DNA from: Rattus norvegicus | Lineage: Eukaryota > Chordata > Mammalia > Rodentia > Muridae | Assembly (NCBI RefSeq): GCF_036323735.1 | Contig: NC_086031.1 | Location: forward strand, 35,832,225 to 35,896,224 | Length of the DNA: 64,000 nucleotides | Reading direction: 5' to 3' | Program-made: the position numbers and the translations under genes | Notes under the pieces: generated by a model | What the model was told of the DNA's origin: nothing | Seen by the model: the letters and a program-made list of their open reading frames with translations, nothing else | Databases searched by the model: none | Shown here: positions 45,918-58,034 of the stretch, piece after piece | Layout: every line of letters starts with the position of its first letter | How positions within the stretch are numbered: the stretch's first letter is position 1

Positions 45918-46080
45918 GCAGTGAGATAGCTCAGTTGGTGAATACCTCTGCCAAGCATTAAGGGTTTCATCCCTAGGACCCATGTGGGAAGGAGGGAACC
46001 AACTCCTGCAAGCCGTCTTCTAATGTTCACATGCACCCCGTGGTAATCCTGTGCCCCCAATAACTATCATCTCTTTGTCC
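45918..46080 (+). mobile_element. RSINE1-type SINE, plus strand
   Basis: AGCAGTGAGATAGCTCAGTT, GCCAAGCATTAAGGGTTTCA, CCATGTGGGAAGGAGGGAAC and CTCCTGCAAGCCGTCTTCTA; pyrimidine-rich tail with (CA)n after it. Confidence 0.85.
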
Positions 46081-46518
46081 CTCTCCCTCCCTTTCTCTCC
46101 CTCTTTTACCTTCCCCCCTCCCACACACACACAAACGTGTGCGCACGCGTAAATGTAAAACATGTAAGATGAAGAAAAGAGAGATAGCAGAAGAGAAACA
46201 GGTTGGTTTTCTTTCTTAAGTGGAGGCTGGAATGGAATTGACATAAGCACACATTTTCTATTATTTGTGCATTTTGGCTAGAAGGTGATCACATTATGGG
46301 CATTTCTCTAAGTTTGCAGTTCTGACAGACTCCTTTGCAATACTAAGATTGGGAATTATCTTGACAAAGGACATTGACAGACACTATATACTGGCCAGGG
46401 GCACACCTTATTAAGTGCTAGCACTGGGCTGAGCATTGCCTGGCCTTTAATAAATGCCCAATTTAGTAAACCTGGCAATAAATCAGAGCCCCCCTCATAG
46501 AGATGTCTCTTCTGTATA
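46081..46518. other. Nothing recognised
   Basis: Unassigned sequence; pyrimidine-rich at the start. Confidence 0.5.
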
Positions 46519-46608
46519 TGTCTGTCTGTCTCTGTCTTTGTCTTTCTGTCTCTGTCTCTCTCTGTCTCTCTCTCTGTCTCTGTCTGTCTCTGTCTCTCTC
46601 TCTGTCTC

Positions 46609-46643
<35 letters not shown>
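46519..46643. repeat. (TCTG)/(TC) then (TG) microsatellite
   Basis: Mixed TCTG and TC units to about 46612, then (TG)16. Confidence 0.95.
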
Positions 46644-46645
<2 letters not shown>

Positions 46646-46870
46646 ACGTGAAGCCAGAAGCGTCTTTCTCAGTTGCTCGTGACCTCATTTTTGAGACAAA
46701 GTCTCTCAATGAACTTAGAACTTGCCAATTCAGCTAGGTTGTCTGGCCAATGTACCCCAGGGATCCTGCTATCTCTATCTTCCAAATACTGGGATTATGG
46801 GCCCACAATCCTATATTGACTTTTTAATATGTGGGGTGGGTGTTTTAAACCAGCTCCTCATCCTTGCATA
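46644..46870 (-). mobile_element. B4 SINE, minus strand
   Basis: TTTTGAGACAAAGTCTCTCA, GCTAGGTTGTCTGGCCAATG-TACCCCAGGGATCCTGC and AAATACTGGGATTATGGG are antisense B4; the TG array is its usual companion. Confidence 0.83.
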
Positions 46871-47927
46871 CCGAGGACTAATCCAGGTCCCCAGCCTCTG
46901 TTTGTATCCCTGTGAATACCCTGCAACAGACTGTTGCAGACGGCTCACTTGAAGATCACTGGGCATCTCCTTAGGGCTGTTCTAGGCAGTCTTCTAGAGT
47001 AGATAGTGCCGTGTCAGGTCTCACACAGAGAGCCAGTCAGGCAAAATACCGAGGGAAGGAATGCCAAGGAATGAGACCAGGGATGCAGAGGCTTGCTCAG
47101 CACATCAGGGTTTCTACAGAGTTCAGAGGCAGAAGGCAAGGCAGGGGAGCCTGAACATAAGAAAAATTAAATAAATCAAGAAAGCTGCTGCCCTTTTTCT
47201 GCTCTGGCATCTGGTGCTGGGGTGACGACTGTAACATTTCCAATCTGCACAAGCTGAAAAGAATCATACAGATGCCAAGAATTCTCTATAATTCCTTCCC
47301 TCCTGGGCCATTCAGAGGCTGGCCTTATTTAATGCATTTCTGAAAGGTGAGGGTTTGTAAGAATGTTTTAAGCAGGCTGGGGAAACTGGAATGTGCAAAA
47401 ATTATAGGGCTTGTGAAAATGATGTGAGAACCCAACAATATCCTGCACAGTGCCTGTCACAGAGCTTTAAACTTGCTTTCTGGGTGGAATTCAAGAAGCC
47501 GGCTTTGTCGCCTGTTACTGTGAGCTACTCCTATTGTTTGCCATTATCCACAAATAAACAGCAGTTAATACAAGCAAAAAACTAGTGCAGAGAATAGTTT
47601 CAATTCCTTTTTTCATCTTAAGACTGTGCAATTAAGAACCATTAGGGAGAAAAATTGGAGGTTCCATTTGTACGAAAGAAAAAATCCTGGTGATATTAAA
47701 AAAGTTGTGACTCCAATTACTTGTCCATATTTTAACAATAAAATGCATTGCTTAAAAGTAGAATAAGGATTAGATATAATTTAATCAGTATCAATGATAT
47801 GAAGCAATAAAGTCATTATCTGGCCTTAGAATCATCAGTCTTAGGTATATGTCTCTACACACATCCTCCTCTATCCTTCCTTTCAGTGGAATATGGTAGT
47901 TTAATTTCTGTATTAGTTGTCTCCTTT

Positions 47928-47929
<2 letters not shown>
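46871..47929. other. Nothing recognised
   Basis: A 1-kb stretch without named repeats; candidate unique sequence. Confidence 0.5.
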
Positions 47930-47967
<38 letters not shown>

Positions 47968-47992
47968 CACACACATAGACACACACACACAT
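47930..47992. repeat. (CA)n microsatellite, interrupted
   Basis: CA run with GACACG and TAGA interruptions. Confidence 0.95.
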
Positions 47993-48429
47993 GCATGTGT
48001 GTACACAAATTATGTATTTTATAGTTTTGCTTTTGGGAAGTATAAAGTGTAAATGTATAAAACATTGCTTTTTATTCTTTGGAGATTTTATCCATGTATA
48101 CAATGTCTTTAGAACATACTCACTCCTCACATCCCCCCTCCCAACTTTATTCCTACTTCTTTCTATTTCTTTTAGTAATCTACTAAAAACAGTTGTGCTG
48201 CCTCTATACCCAATGGTGTAGGGCCATTCCCTGGGGCATAGGTAACCTACTAGGGGTCATGTCCCTCCTGAAAACTAATTTCCTCTCCTTCGGCAGACAT
48301 CAGTTGCCCATAGCTCCTCAGTTAGTGGCTGGTCCTAGCCATCTATCTCCCACTTCATCCCAGCTGGGATATTGCTAGCTTCATCTTCTATGGGTCTTGT
48401 GCAGACCACAGAACTGCTATAATTTTTTC
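47993..48429. other. Nothing recognised
   Basis: Unassigned sequence. Confidence 0.5.
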
Positions 48430-49012
48430 TTGGACCTCTTGTTCTTTTTACTTAACAGGATGCTATTGAGACTATCCATGGAGATACATATAGTTGAGAC
48501 TATTTCTTCTCATGGCTGTAGGGTACCTCGCCATGCATATAATTGCTTACTGTCTGTTTAGCTGCCTATAAAAAAGGTAATTGCTTTCTAGCTCTGTGCG
48601 TGGCTTTCATGAGAAGCAGTGCCGGATATCTTATAGCAGAATGCTTAGCTGCATTGAACAATGCTAATATTTTAAATCTCTGGCTACATTTTTTTTCTGT
48701 AAAAGTGAATGACGGTGCTCCTTTGATTATGTCCTTGGGCAAACTTTTAATTTTTGCCTAAGTGGATAAATGTAAAATCATATTTTTAAACTAACATTTC
48801 CCTTATGAATAAATGAGTAGTCCATTTAAGCTTATATCTTTATTCAAATGTTCTTTTCTATTAAAATCATTGCTCATATCTGCCCATTTTAATTAGATCA
48901 ATTTTATTGATTCATAGGATTTGCATAATGCGTAGACATTAGCTTTTTCTTAGCTATGTGCTCAAAATATCTTCTCTTAGTTGTGACTCCTTTATATATA
49001 CACACTTGGGCG
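48430..49012 (-). mobile_element. Ancient L1 (L1M-like) fragment, minus strand
   Basis: AACATTTCCCTTATGAATAA, ATATCTGCCCATTTTAATTA and CTTAGCTATGTGCTCAAAAT follow, in antisense, the ORF2 C-terminal region of old L1s (compare 1335-1510 in the young copy). The upstream portion (48430-48780) is less certain. Confidence 0.6.
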
Positions 49013-49014
49013 TC

Positions 49015-49205
49015 TTTTAAAATTTAATCTTTTACATTTATGTATTTTTCGTGTGTACCTGCGTGGGTAACAGTATATGTATAGAAATAAGAAGACAATT
49101 GCAAGAATCAGTTCTGTTCTTCCACCAGACTGGCCCTGGGGATCGAAACTAGTTTATTGGGCTTGGCAGCAACGATCTTTACCGTCTGAACCATCTTGCT
49201 GGCTC
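49015..49205 (-). mobile_element. RSINE1-type SINE, minus strand
   Basis: AGAAGACAATTGCAAGAATC-AGTTCTGTTCTTCCACC, CCTGGGGATCGAAACTAG, GGCAGCAACGATCTTTACCG and CTGAACCATCTTGCTGG are diagnostic in antisense. Confidence 0.87.
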
Positions 49206-49789
49206 TTGGGTATCTACACATGAACACAATCTCTCACGATTTTATATCTAAAGTTACATAATACATTTTAAAATGATTTATTAGAAAAGTTCTGAGTGTC
49301 ATGTTTTTGTTTTAATTTTAAGCCTTTCTTATGCTTGGGTATGTATGGAATAAAATGCCAATTACGTAGTCTAATAATTCCACCTAGTGTTCTAGTTGGG
49401 CTCAGTTTTCATGACATGATCTGTCTCTTGAGTTGCTTCTTTTTGATTATTGTTTACCTCTCTGTCACTACTACCTTGAACACTCAGCATTGATTGAAAA
49501 TGAAGTGATATTGTTCACAGCAATCCCTGTGGCTGATTAATCTTTCAGGTAATTATTACCTGAATGTATTACCTATTTAATGGGCCCCATTAGAACCCCT
49601 GTAAGTTCCATATGCACTGACAGTTTAAGACTTTAGAATTTATCTTTCTTCCAATAACATTCAAAGAGGAATGACAAGTTGTTGGAGATTGTTTTATATC
49701 TACAAATAATTGAGAAAAATTGATATTTCATAATATATACTTCCACTACTACAAACATCACAGAATTTTTGAGACTAAAAGTACCTTTA
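49206..49789. other. Nothing firmly recognised; AT-rich
   Basis: May include more of the old L1 interrupted by the RSINE1, but I see no convincing landmark. Confidence 0.45.
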
Positions 49790-49975
49790 TGAGATTTATT
49801 TTTATTATTTTTTGAATCATATGTATATGTGTGAATCCAAATCCACCGAGCCCATAAGAGGGAACTGGAGTTATAGGTAGTTTTGAGTGCCTGACATGGA
49901 TGCTGGGAATCAAACTCAGCTTATCTGTAAGAGCAGCGAGTGCTCTATATTATGGAACCATCTCTCTAGCTCCAA
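49790..49975 (-). mobile_element. B3 SINE, minus strand
   Basis: GGGAACTGGAGTTATAGGTA, GATGCTGGGAATCAAACTCA and TGGAACCATCTCTCTAGCTC are antisense B3. Confidence 0.88.
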
Positions 49976-50019
49976 GAGATAAACTATCTTTAAGTTAGAT
50001 TTTGTAATTTTTGAAATAT

Positions 50020-51150
50020 ACATGTCATTTTAAAAAGCATTTATTTTGATTCGACAAATTTTTTGCTAGTGTGTAAGGTTGTCATTTATTATTACAGTAT
50101 ACAAGTGAAATAAACTGTCCTATATCGTTATTAGATCACATGACTTCCTAAACTATTCATGTTTCTTCTTCCCTGTATTTTATTGTGATAAGAATGCTTA
50201 CTGTGTTTGCCACCTTCTTAACTTTTGAAGTACTCAATAACATATTACTAAGTATAGAGATTCATCAGTTTATTATGGATCTCTAGAGTGTATCTATGTT
50301 GTTTAATTAAAACATTGTGCTTATTAGTTGGCAATCGTAATAGCTTTTTGTTGCTGTGGAGTCAAGAAAAGAACTAGCCAGTACTTTAGTCCATACATTC
50401 AGCCCATGGACACTATACCAATGTGGATAGGCAAAGCATCATGGTAGAAGGTAAAAATGATAGACAAAAGCAGTCTAATTTATGGTAGACAAGAGGAAAA
50501 GAGTGGGAGACAAAAGATAGCCAGGGATAATACATACTTTAACACTTTCCCCTAGTAACCTACTTCTTCCATACAAATCTCACTTCCTAAAGTTTCCCCA
50601 TTTCCAAAATAGCACCACCACCTAGGAACCAAGCATTCAAAGCATGAACCTGGAGGGACACATTTCATCCTCACACCCAAACAGCCACTCCACATTTCTC
50701 TCATTGACCCTAGCAATAATCATGATTGTATAAATTTCTTTATTTTAGATTACCTCACATATGTAGAACAGTTCAGTATGCCTCCTTCCGTGGTTTGCTC
50801 AGCATAATTTCCTTAAAATTGAACCACATCGACACATACTATAGAATTATATTCCTTCTTGAAGATAAGTAATATTACACTGTTCACATCTATGAAATTT
50901 TCTTCATGAAAGTTTGGATTGCTTCTACCATGTGGCTATTGTGAATCTTGCGGTAACAACAGTTATTGGAGTTTCTTTGATCTACTGATTACAATACCCA
51001 CAGGTATATTAATGAGGCATGAGGTGGTTGTGCTTCACTTGGTTTGTGAGTTCCCCCTGCTAGTTTTTATGGTAATGGCAGCATTCTGTTTTCTTGCCAA
51101 CTCATTACAAGGGTTCCAGTGGATCCACAAACTTACCAACAATTAAATTT
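50020..51150 (-). mobile_element. Ancient L1 (L1M-like), minus, split by an LTR-like repeat
   Basis: 50020-50335 resembles an old L1 3' UTR in antisense (AT-rich, GGATCTCTAGAGTGTATCTA). 50740-51150 is antisense ORF2 C-terminus: CTATTGTGAATCTTGCGGTA, GAGTTTCTTTGATCTACTGA and TTGCCAACTCATTACAAGGG in the expected order. The LTR-like repeat at 50340-50683 separates the halves. Confidence 0.68.
50340..50683 (-). mobile_element. LTR-like repeat, minus, inserted in old L1
   Basis: TTTTTGTTGCTGTGGAGTCA, AGCATCATGGTAGAAGGTAA, AACCAAGCATTCAAAGCATG-AACCTGG and TTTCATCCTCACACCCAAAC are the inverted landmarks; nearly complete. Confidence 0.78.
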
Positions 51151-51334
51151 GATTTCCTTAAAAGACAAATTGCATTTTTAAAATATTTTTACAATTGTAC
51201 ACAATGTACTGTGGTCACATGTACACATACCCACACCATCTTATTTCCCCTCCATAATTTTATTGGATGCCCATAGACTTCCTGAATGAGTATCTTTGGA
51301 AAAATCAAACCCGTGGTTGAAAGCTGACTCACCT
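51151..51334. other. Nothing recognised
   Basis: Short spacer. Confidence 0.5.
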
Positions 51335-51540
51335 AAAGAAAAGATGGCTTAGCAATGAAGAGGACTCCTTTCCTTTCCAGTCAGTGAATTTCTGTTACCA
51401 GCTCCCAGGTAGGGTGACTCACAGCTGCCTGTTGCTCCAGCTCAAGGAGATCTGATGTCCTCTTCTGTGCTTTGCATGCACTGCAGTCACATGCACAAAC
51501 CCACACACAGATTCACAAATGCACAGGTAATCAACTAAAA
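51335..51540 (+). mobile_element. B3-type SINE, plus strand
   Basis: AAAGAAAAGATGGCTTAGCA head, GACTCACAGCTGCCTGTTGC-TCCAGCTCAAGGAGATCTGA body, CACATGCACAAACCCACACA tail. Confidence 0.86.
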
Positions 51541-54279
51541 GACTATTTTAAGGAATTATGGTAATTTTTCAAATAGGAAATGCTAACTTACTATGACCTT
51601 GAGCTCTACTTCCATAATTTTCTCTGGGACTAAATATCATATTGTATACTCATCCACCAGTTTGGAATCTTCCTTGTATCCTGTTTATTTCTTGATGATC
51701 TTGAATTCTGTGACTAACAGAAATTTGTCTTACTACCTTGGGTCTTTTTCTCTTAGCTTTCTCTTCTTGTTTTATTGAGATGACAAGGGCTGTACTGTTT
51801 TCATGCAGGGGACTAAGATGCTCACTGTGACCTGGGAGGTCGTTATTCTTTATCAAGGGTATCAATTAAGATTCCCTTAGGTGATAAAACAGCATCAGAT
51901 GTTACTGCTTCTGAATTCCTTTCTTTCACTGTGACAGGCTGTCTTGGTACTGGTGCTGATATTCTTTTACACACAATCCCCCGATAACTTCCATCCTGTG
52001 GGACTCACTCCTCAGAGTGCAGTCAATTTAGCTGCAGATGATGGACAGAGTACATCAATCACAATGCAGAGTTTTATGGTCAAAATATGGAAATACTGCA
52101 CATCTCTTGCATTCTAATTCTACCTCATGGTCATGTCTAGCTTCAGTAGAGTCCCAATAGACCAACTGGTTCTGTGCTTGGGTAAGAGGAAACCAGAATT
52201 TAAAAAGAATCCCTAGCAAACTCTCTCATAACATTGAGAAAGGTGACCTTTTAGTCTTTGTTCTCTGCGTTTAGATGAGTCTGTGGTTTTCTTTTTGTTT
52301 TCACCTAACTTCTAGGAGAACCTTGGGTGCTCTTAACTGCTGAGCCATCTCCCCATCAGTCTGTAACTTTTGCATTTGTGTTCAACAATGACCCTGACGA
52401 GAAATATTCTCACGTCTTTGTTTTTGTTGCCTAAAATATATTAGACTCAGAAAATTACCTGAGAGTTTACCTTTCTTACAAATCTCACTGTAGTAGAATT
52501 TATCCATTTTTAAATTGTCTGTTTTTTAAAAATTATGAGTCCATATTGGTAAGTGCAATTACGTGACAGAACCTGACTCCAGGAACCTCCCTAACCTATT
52601 TATTTTCATTCATTATTCATATTTTTCTAGTAATTAGTTTTACATAAATGTGTAATTTGAAAATATTGCAAAGTATACTAGCATTTAATCCTAAGGACAT
52701 CAGTTCTATCCATGAGAGCCAAATGGTGGAAGAATTTATTTCTTAATAACTTCTGAAAGTTATCCTCTGACCACCTCATGTAATAAACATTTTTGAAATG
52801 TACAGATCCTAACTGTATGTTTCACTATGCTTCGGACATTTGTTTGGCTTGATTATCGTAATCCAGAGCACAAATCTTTTACTCTGGAGTCTTTCTCTGT
52901 GCTGCAACCCCTTCTATTTCTAGACTCCCATGAAATGATTGAGGTTTTACTGATCAGTTATTGAGAAATATTGGTTTTCCATGTCTCATGATAGAAATCA
53001 CGTGGTTGCTTGTGCACCTTCATGTGATAAGGATTTGATTTGGGAGTTTCCTGCCATCCTGAGCTCCCTTGTGGCTAGAAGCAGCCAGAGAATTCATTAT
53101 TTGCTAGCAGAATGGCTGCCAAAGCACTTTGTATTCAGATCCACCTTTTAAAGTGCTGCCTGTCCACAGTCTTTGCTCTTCAAAGCCTCTCACAACTAGT
53201 CTTCGCTGTCCCATCCTGGGGCTACCAATGATGGTTCTTGCTGGAGGAGAGTCATTTTGTAAAACTCTGCTTGGCACTGATCACCTATAAAATCCTTGCT
53301 GTCTGTCTGCACCTATATTGCTGTGCTCTGGAGGTTGAAACTATCTCTATAAAACCCCTGGGTATCTTTGACTTTTATTTTGCTTTTGTATTTGCCTGTA
53401 GGTAATTTAAGGACTTTTTGGTTTTGTTTTTCCTATAAGACACTCAGATATGGTAAGTTGAGCATGTGCTTACTTGTCCCATGAATATGTGGGCTCCTCA
53501 ATATACCAGATATAGGTATAAATGAATGTCTGACCTTTTTTATTTTTCTAGTTATCATTCTGTAAGAATATTTTCTATTGAGCAATCTGACACATAGCAC
53601 TAAAATCTTGTTTTAGTTTCTGAACCTTTTCTGTAGTTTTTCTTTCAGCTTAAATATTCGACCTGGAGGAGATACTTTTAAGTGAACATTTGTCTAAATG
53701 AAGCAAATCAGAAGTCAGTGGCATGAACCCTAGCTTCCACTTGTGCAGTATCTGCCCTAGCTTACCATTGGAATTTGAAGACCTCTCAGATCAGATAAAT
53801 CTTTCCCCACCTTGATTTGCTCTTCCCCACAGCAGAGAACTCAGACTGATAAATAGAATTATAAAAAGGCTTTTGCTGCAGGAAAAGATATTTACAGAAC
53901 AGAAAAGAAGATGTATTATGAAAAATTAGACATCAGCTTTTTATAGCTATTGCAATAATGAAATAAGGTAATTTGGAGTGATAATACATCATAAACCACA
54001 TATGGCATTTCAAGTCTGGAGTAGGTCACATAGCTTGGTGCTGAACCTTTTAAGATTTGACCAGCTAGTTAAACAGAGGCACAGCTTCATTTGTGTATTA
54101 TTTGGTAATTAATAAATGAGTATTACATTTCAACAGAGTATCTCAGACTTAGAGAATTAGACAGTTTCAATTACAATGTACAAACTATTCCAAAATTCTA
54201 AGATATATCTCATGTTGATTCAGAACCATACAATCATAAACTGATATAGTTCGTAATATGAGTTATGGCTCCCGCAACC

Positions 54280-54283
<4 letters not shown>
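51541..54283. other. Long stretch, mostly unassigned
   Basis: 52325-52355 (GTGCTCTTAACTGCTGAGCC-ATCTCCCC) is a short antisense B2/B3 head. 52460-52620 may be an eroded old L1 3' UTR. The rest contains no coding-like frame or nameable repeat. Confidence 0.5.

Positions 54284-54338
<55 letters not shown>
54284..54338. repeat. (TG)27 microsatellite
   Basis: Perfect TG run of about 55 bases. Confidence 0.97.
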
Positions 54339-54339
<1 letters not shown>

Positions 54340-54803
54340 AAGAGTGCGTGCAATGAGGGTAGGAGAGACTGTGTTAAGATGTTAAAGGGACTTTCTTTTG
54401 AGAACTACAACCAATACACATAGAGATGGGGATGTAAAGAAGAAAACAGAAGAAGGATAGAAAGAGATGTAGAGGTTAGTTAAAGGTGTACATGGGAAAG
54501 AGATGTGGGAGGTTGAGACACAGAGAGAGAGAGATAGAGACAGAGACGGAGAGAACAAACTCAAAGTCATATCTACTCTCTAAAATTACAGGTTAGTTTT
54601 TGTAAGTCCAAGGTTAGGAATTCATGGTGTTTGTCAGTTATGGAACATGATGAGGTAAACATTTTTCATCTTCTAAGTCATTTGGAAACTGTCTTTTCGT
54701 AGGCTTTGGATATAAGACTGAATAGAATTCAGTGACATAATGAATATTGAGTCTTGTGGAGAGGTATCAATCAGAGGTATCAACTAACCAGATAAAATTG
54801 TTG
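54339..54803. other. Unassigned; GA-rich patch
   Basis: 54520-54553 is GAGA-rich. No coding-like frame. Confidence 0.5.
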
Positions 54804-54899
54804 CTTCTTCTTCTTCTTCTTCTTCTTCTTCTTCTTCTTCTTCTTCTTCTTCTTCTTCTTCTTCTTCTTCTTCTTCTTCTTCTTCTTCTTCTTCTCCTC

Positions 54900-54945
<46 letters not shown>
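54804..54945. repeat. (CTT)30 plus (CT)n microsatellite
   Basis: About 92 bases of perfect CTT (54804-54895), a CCT bridge, then (CT)21 (54904-54945). Poly-leucine and poly-lysine/glutamate frames across it are artefacts. Confidence 0.98.
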
Positions 54946-54948
<3 letters not shown>

Positions 54949-55253
54949 CTCCTTATCAAAATCACTTATATTTAAGACAGGAAACCTATACAACAAAAAG
55001 TTTAGTAGTTTACTGTTATAGTTCCTCTTTTCTTATAGTGTAACCATAACAGAACAGATTGCTCATCGAAAGCTGTTATGGCATTAGCATAAGGAGGTTT
55101 GGCTGTTGTTCAATATGCTATTCTGGAACATTTTATCTCAGCAGAACAGAGTGAGAATCACCGTATTTATCTAGACAGCTAAGACAGACTCAAGACTCCT
55201 TTCTCTTTTGTTACTAATTGCTTCCTTCAGAATAAGAAATCTGTGGGCCAGTG
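54946..55253. other. Nothing recognised
   Basis: Unassigned spacer. Confidence 0.5.
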
Positions 55254-55387
55254 AAATAGCTCAGTGGTTAAAGATACTTGCTGCCAAAGCCGATCCTGAG
55301 TTCAATCCCTGTTCTCCATGTAGTGGAAGGAAAAAATTGACTTCACAAGTTGTACCCTGAGCTCTACATGTGTTCCATCACATAGTA

Positions 55388-55451
<64 letters not shown>
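55254..55451 (+). mobile_element. RSINE1-type SINE with (CA)n(CT)n tail, plus strand
   Basis: GGCCAGTGAAATAGCTCAGT head, CCTGAGTTCAATCCCTGTTC and GTGGAAGGAAAAAATTGACT body; (CA)17 at 55390-55424 and (CT)14 to 55451. Confidence 0.87.
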
Positions 55452-55454
<3 letters not shown>

Positions 55455-55659
55455 TCTTTTAATTACATGTAGATAAAATAGTAAAAGTAAATAGAAAACC
55501 AGTGAATAACAGTGCTATAGGTTGAATATACTTCACTTAAAATAAATGAATCCAGAAGTATTTCAGGCCTTGTATTATTTCTGGATTTTGTTACATTTGA
55601 ATATGTATAATGACATGGTTTAGCAATTGGTCCTACGATGGTCAATACAAATTGTTTAC

Positions 55660-56000
55660 TTGACAGGATCTAGAATCACCTAGGAGGCAAACCTTTGGGT
55701 ATATCAGGGAGGAATTTATATATTGCATCAATCAAGGTAGGAAGATCAACTCTATCTATGGGCAGAAGCATAGCATTGAGTGGGGCTTTGGATTAAATAA
55801 AAAGGCAAAGGTGAGGTAAGCATTTTACCATCTGCTTTTTGACTGCACATGCAGTAGGGTCCATTGCCTCATGTCCCTGCCAGAAGGTCTTCTGCATCAA
55901 TATATACACTCAATATAGATAATAAACTGTGGGCCAAAGGAAACATTTTCTTACATTGCTTTTCTTAACTTTATCATGACAACAAGAAAAGTAACCAGTA
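55660..56000 (+). mobile_element. LTR-like repeat, plus strand
   Basis: TCTAGAATCACCTAGGAGGC start, ATGGGCAGAAGCATAGCATT, AATAAACTGTGGGCCAAAGG, TTTATCATGACAACAAGAAA end. Same subfamily as 63510-63865. Confidence 0.75.
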
Positions 56001-56284
56001 AAAGACCAAAATCAAAACGTAATTCATAGTTTAATTTATGGCTCAATTACTTCATGCTTATAGTATGAAGACAGTTGTACATGCTATTTCAAGAAATAAT
56101 GTATATATAACAAAGTTTGAGTCCCTGAAACTATCAAAACTTAAAGCAGCAGGAACATACAAAGAGCTTTGGATTGAGAGCATTTTCAATTGCCTATTTT
56201 TGGGTTAGGTCTGCTCAATGAGAAATGGAAATTATATCCATGATTTAAATGAGTCTAGCCATAAACTAAAATTTACTCTCCACT

Positions 56285-56478
56285 TTCTTTTTCTTTTCAA
56301 TTATGAATATATGTTTATGAGAATATGTGCACAGTTTCACACCCAGGCCAGCAGAGGGCATCAGGTCACCTGGACCTGGAGTAGCCGGCAGTCGTGAGCT
56401 GCACAAGGTGTGTTCTAGGAACAGAACTGGGGTTCTCAGGAAGAGCAATGCACAGCCTTAACTGTTAAGTCATCTCTG
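56285..56478 (-). mobile_element. B3 SINE, minus strand
   Basis: GGCCAGCAGAGGGCATCAGG-TCACCTGGACCTGGAGTAGC and the head AACTGTTAAGTCATCTCTG in antisense. It carries a CTCF-like motif. Confidence 0.87.
56348..56360 (+). promoter_or_regulatory. CTCF-like motif in a B3 SINE
   Basis: CCAGCAGAGGGCA matches the CTCF core. Rodent B2/B3 SINEs are known carriers of CTCF sites at this position of the element. Confidence 0.5.
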
Positions 56479-57010
56479 TATAGTATCTCATTTCCCAATG
56501 AGAGAAGATGGACAAACTAGTTTATAACAACCCAAATGAGTACAATGTCTCCCTTGTGAACTGATGCAACTGATGCTGTCTCAGAACCTATATCATCACA
56601 GAAGGTCAGAGGATGAATAAATATAACACCTTCCGTAACTAAGATGAAGAGCTTCAAACTACATTGAAAATATCCTAGGACAAAATAAATAGTCTACAAG
56701 GCAGGAAAAATGGTAAGCAAAGTGAAGATATTAATTTGCTTTTTTTTCCCATGCCTGCTAACCAGAGAGTCTCTAGGCTTGTCACGTGACTGTTTTACAA
56801 AGCTCAACCACAGTCTCTGAAATCTAATCACCATGCCATTGACCCACACAATATGAAATCAGAATATCACAGAAAACAGGAGAACCTGAGCAAAATATAC
56901 TCAACTGCTTGAAAGTTTGGGTTTTAAATGATGTTTTAGAAAGAACTAAGAATTTAATGTGGTTCATATATCATATGTTTGCCAATAGGGGATGAGGAGT
57001 AAACTGGGTA
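56479..57010. other. Nothing recognised
   Basis: Unassigned sequence. Confidence 0.5.
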
Positions 57011-57205
57011 GGTTATTGAAAGCAGAATGATAACAAGAAATGGGCAAAGCCATAAACCCTCAAATTCCATCCCACAGTAATAAACTTCTTCCAATAAGGT
57101 TTCACATCTTAAAGGTTCAATACCTTCCCAAATGTTACCACTAATTGGGACTCAAGTGTTCAAATACATGAGCCTATGGGAGAAATTTCTCATTTAAACC
57201 ATAAC
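57011..57205 (-). mobile_element. LTR-like repeat, 5' part, minus strand
   Basis: CCTTCCCAAATGTTACCACT, ATACATGAGCCTATGGGAGA and CTCATTTAAACCATAAC are the inverted start of the family. Confidence 0.75.
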
Positions 57206-58034
57206 GCTTCTCAACTATTCTTCTGTCCTTCAAATATGTAAAGAGAAACGGAAAAACAAGAATTGCATTGAATTATCCAATATACTTGGTCTCACTGAGA
57301 ACAGTCCTGCTCCTAAGAGTAAGTAATTGAGGTGTAAGTTTCCCTACAAGTGCAATTGCATTCATAATGTCTTCTGTGTCTTATGATCTTAAAGATAATT
57401 GAATTCCTTGTGTGTTTTAAGAATTATAAGAATTCCCTAAAGGCTGTAAAATACCATTCCTAGCTTTGTATCTCTTTCAATGTGGTAGGAATCATGTAAA
57501 CTCTAAATTCCTGTTGCATTTTAAGCTAGATCAGTAGAATATTATACAAGAGATATTACATAAGTATAAATGGGGCTTGGGTTAGGTTATCCTTATCAAT
57601 GATACCATAAAAGGGTATATGCTCTAAAAGGGGTTGCCTTAGAAAAGAGGATACCAACAGGGTATGAAAACTGGTTGGTGATCGATGTAGTCAGTTACTA
57701 TTTGGACCTTAAATTGTATACCATGTGTGTGATAAAAGCATGGTCACTAGACAAATACTATTAGAAAATAATGGAATAGGAAAGATGAAGATCCTCATGA
57801 AATTCTTTGGAGAGGGGCCCTCAAAGGCAAATGTGAGTCCCTTACGCCTTCTACTTTCTCTCCTTCACTTTCTGCCCAGAGAGTGAGCAGATTTGGTTTC
57901 CATCCATTCTTTCTACAATGTGATGCTTCATCTGACTCTCCAAGCAATAAGCCAATAGGTCATTTGACTGTACCCCCAAAACTCTGGGCCAAGTTAAATC
58001 CTTTTAGATGGGTTCATTAGATTGGCCACCGATG
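57206..58034. other. Nothing recognised
   Basis: Unassigned. 57890-58025 (ATTTGGTTTCCATCCATTC... CAAGTTAAATCC) may be an eroded LTR-like piece. Confidence 0.45.

Noticed and set aside
45435..46060. Minus frames of 117-131 codons around the CG/CA tract
   Set aside because: Run through simple repeat and an RSINE1.
54747..55043. Frames with poly-leucine or poly-lysine/glutamate runs
   Set aside because: Direct translation of the CTT/CT microsatellite.
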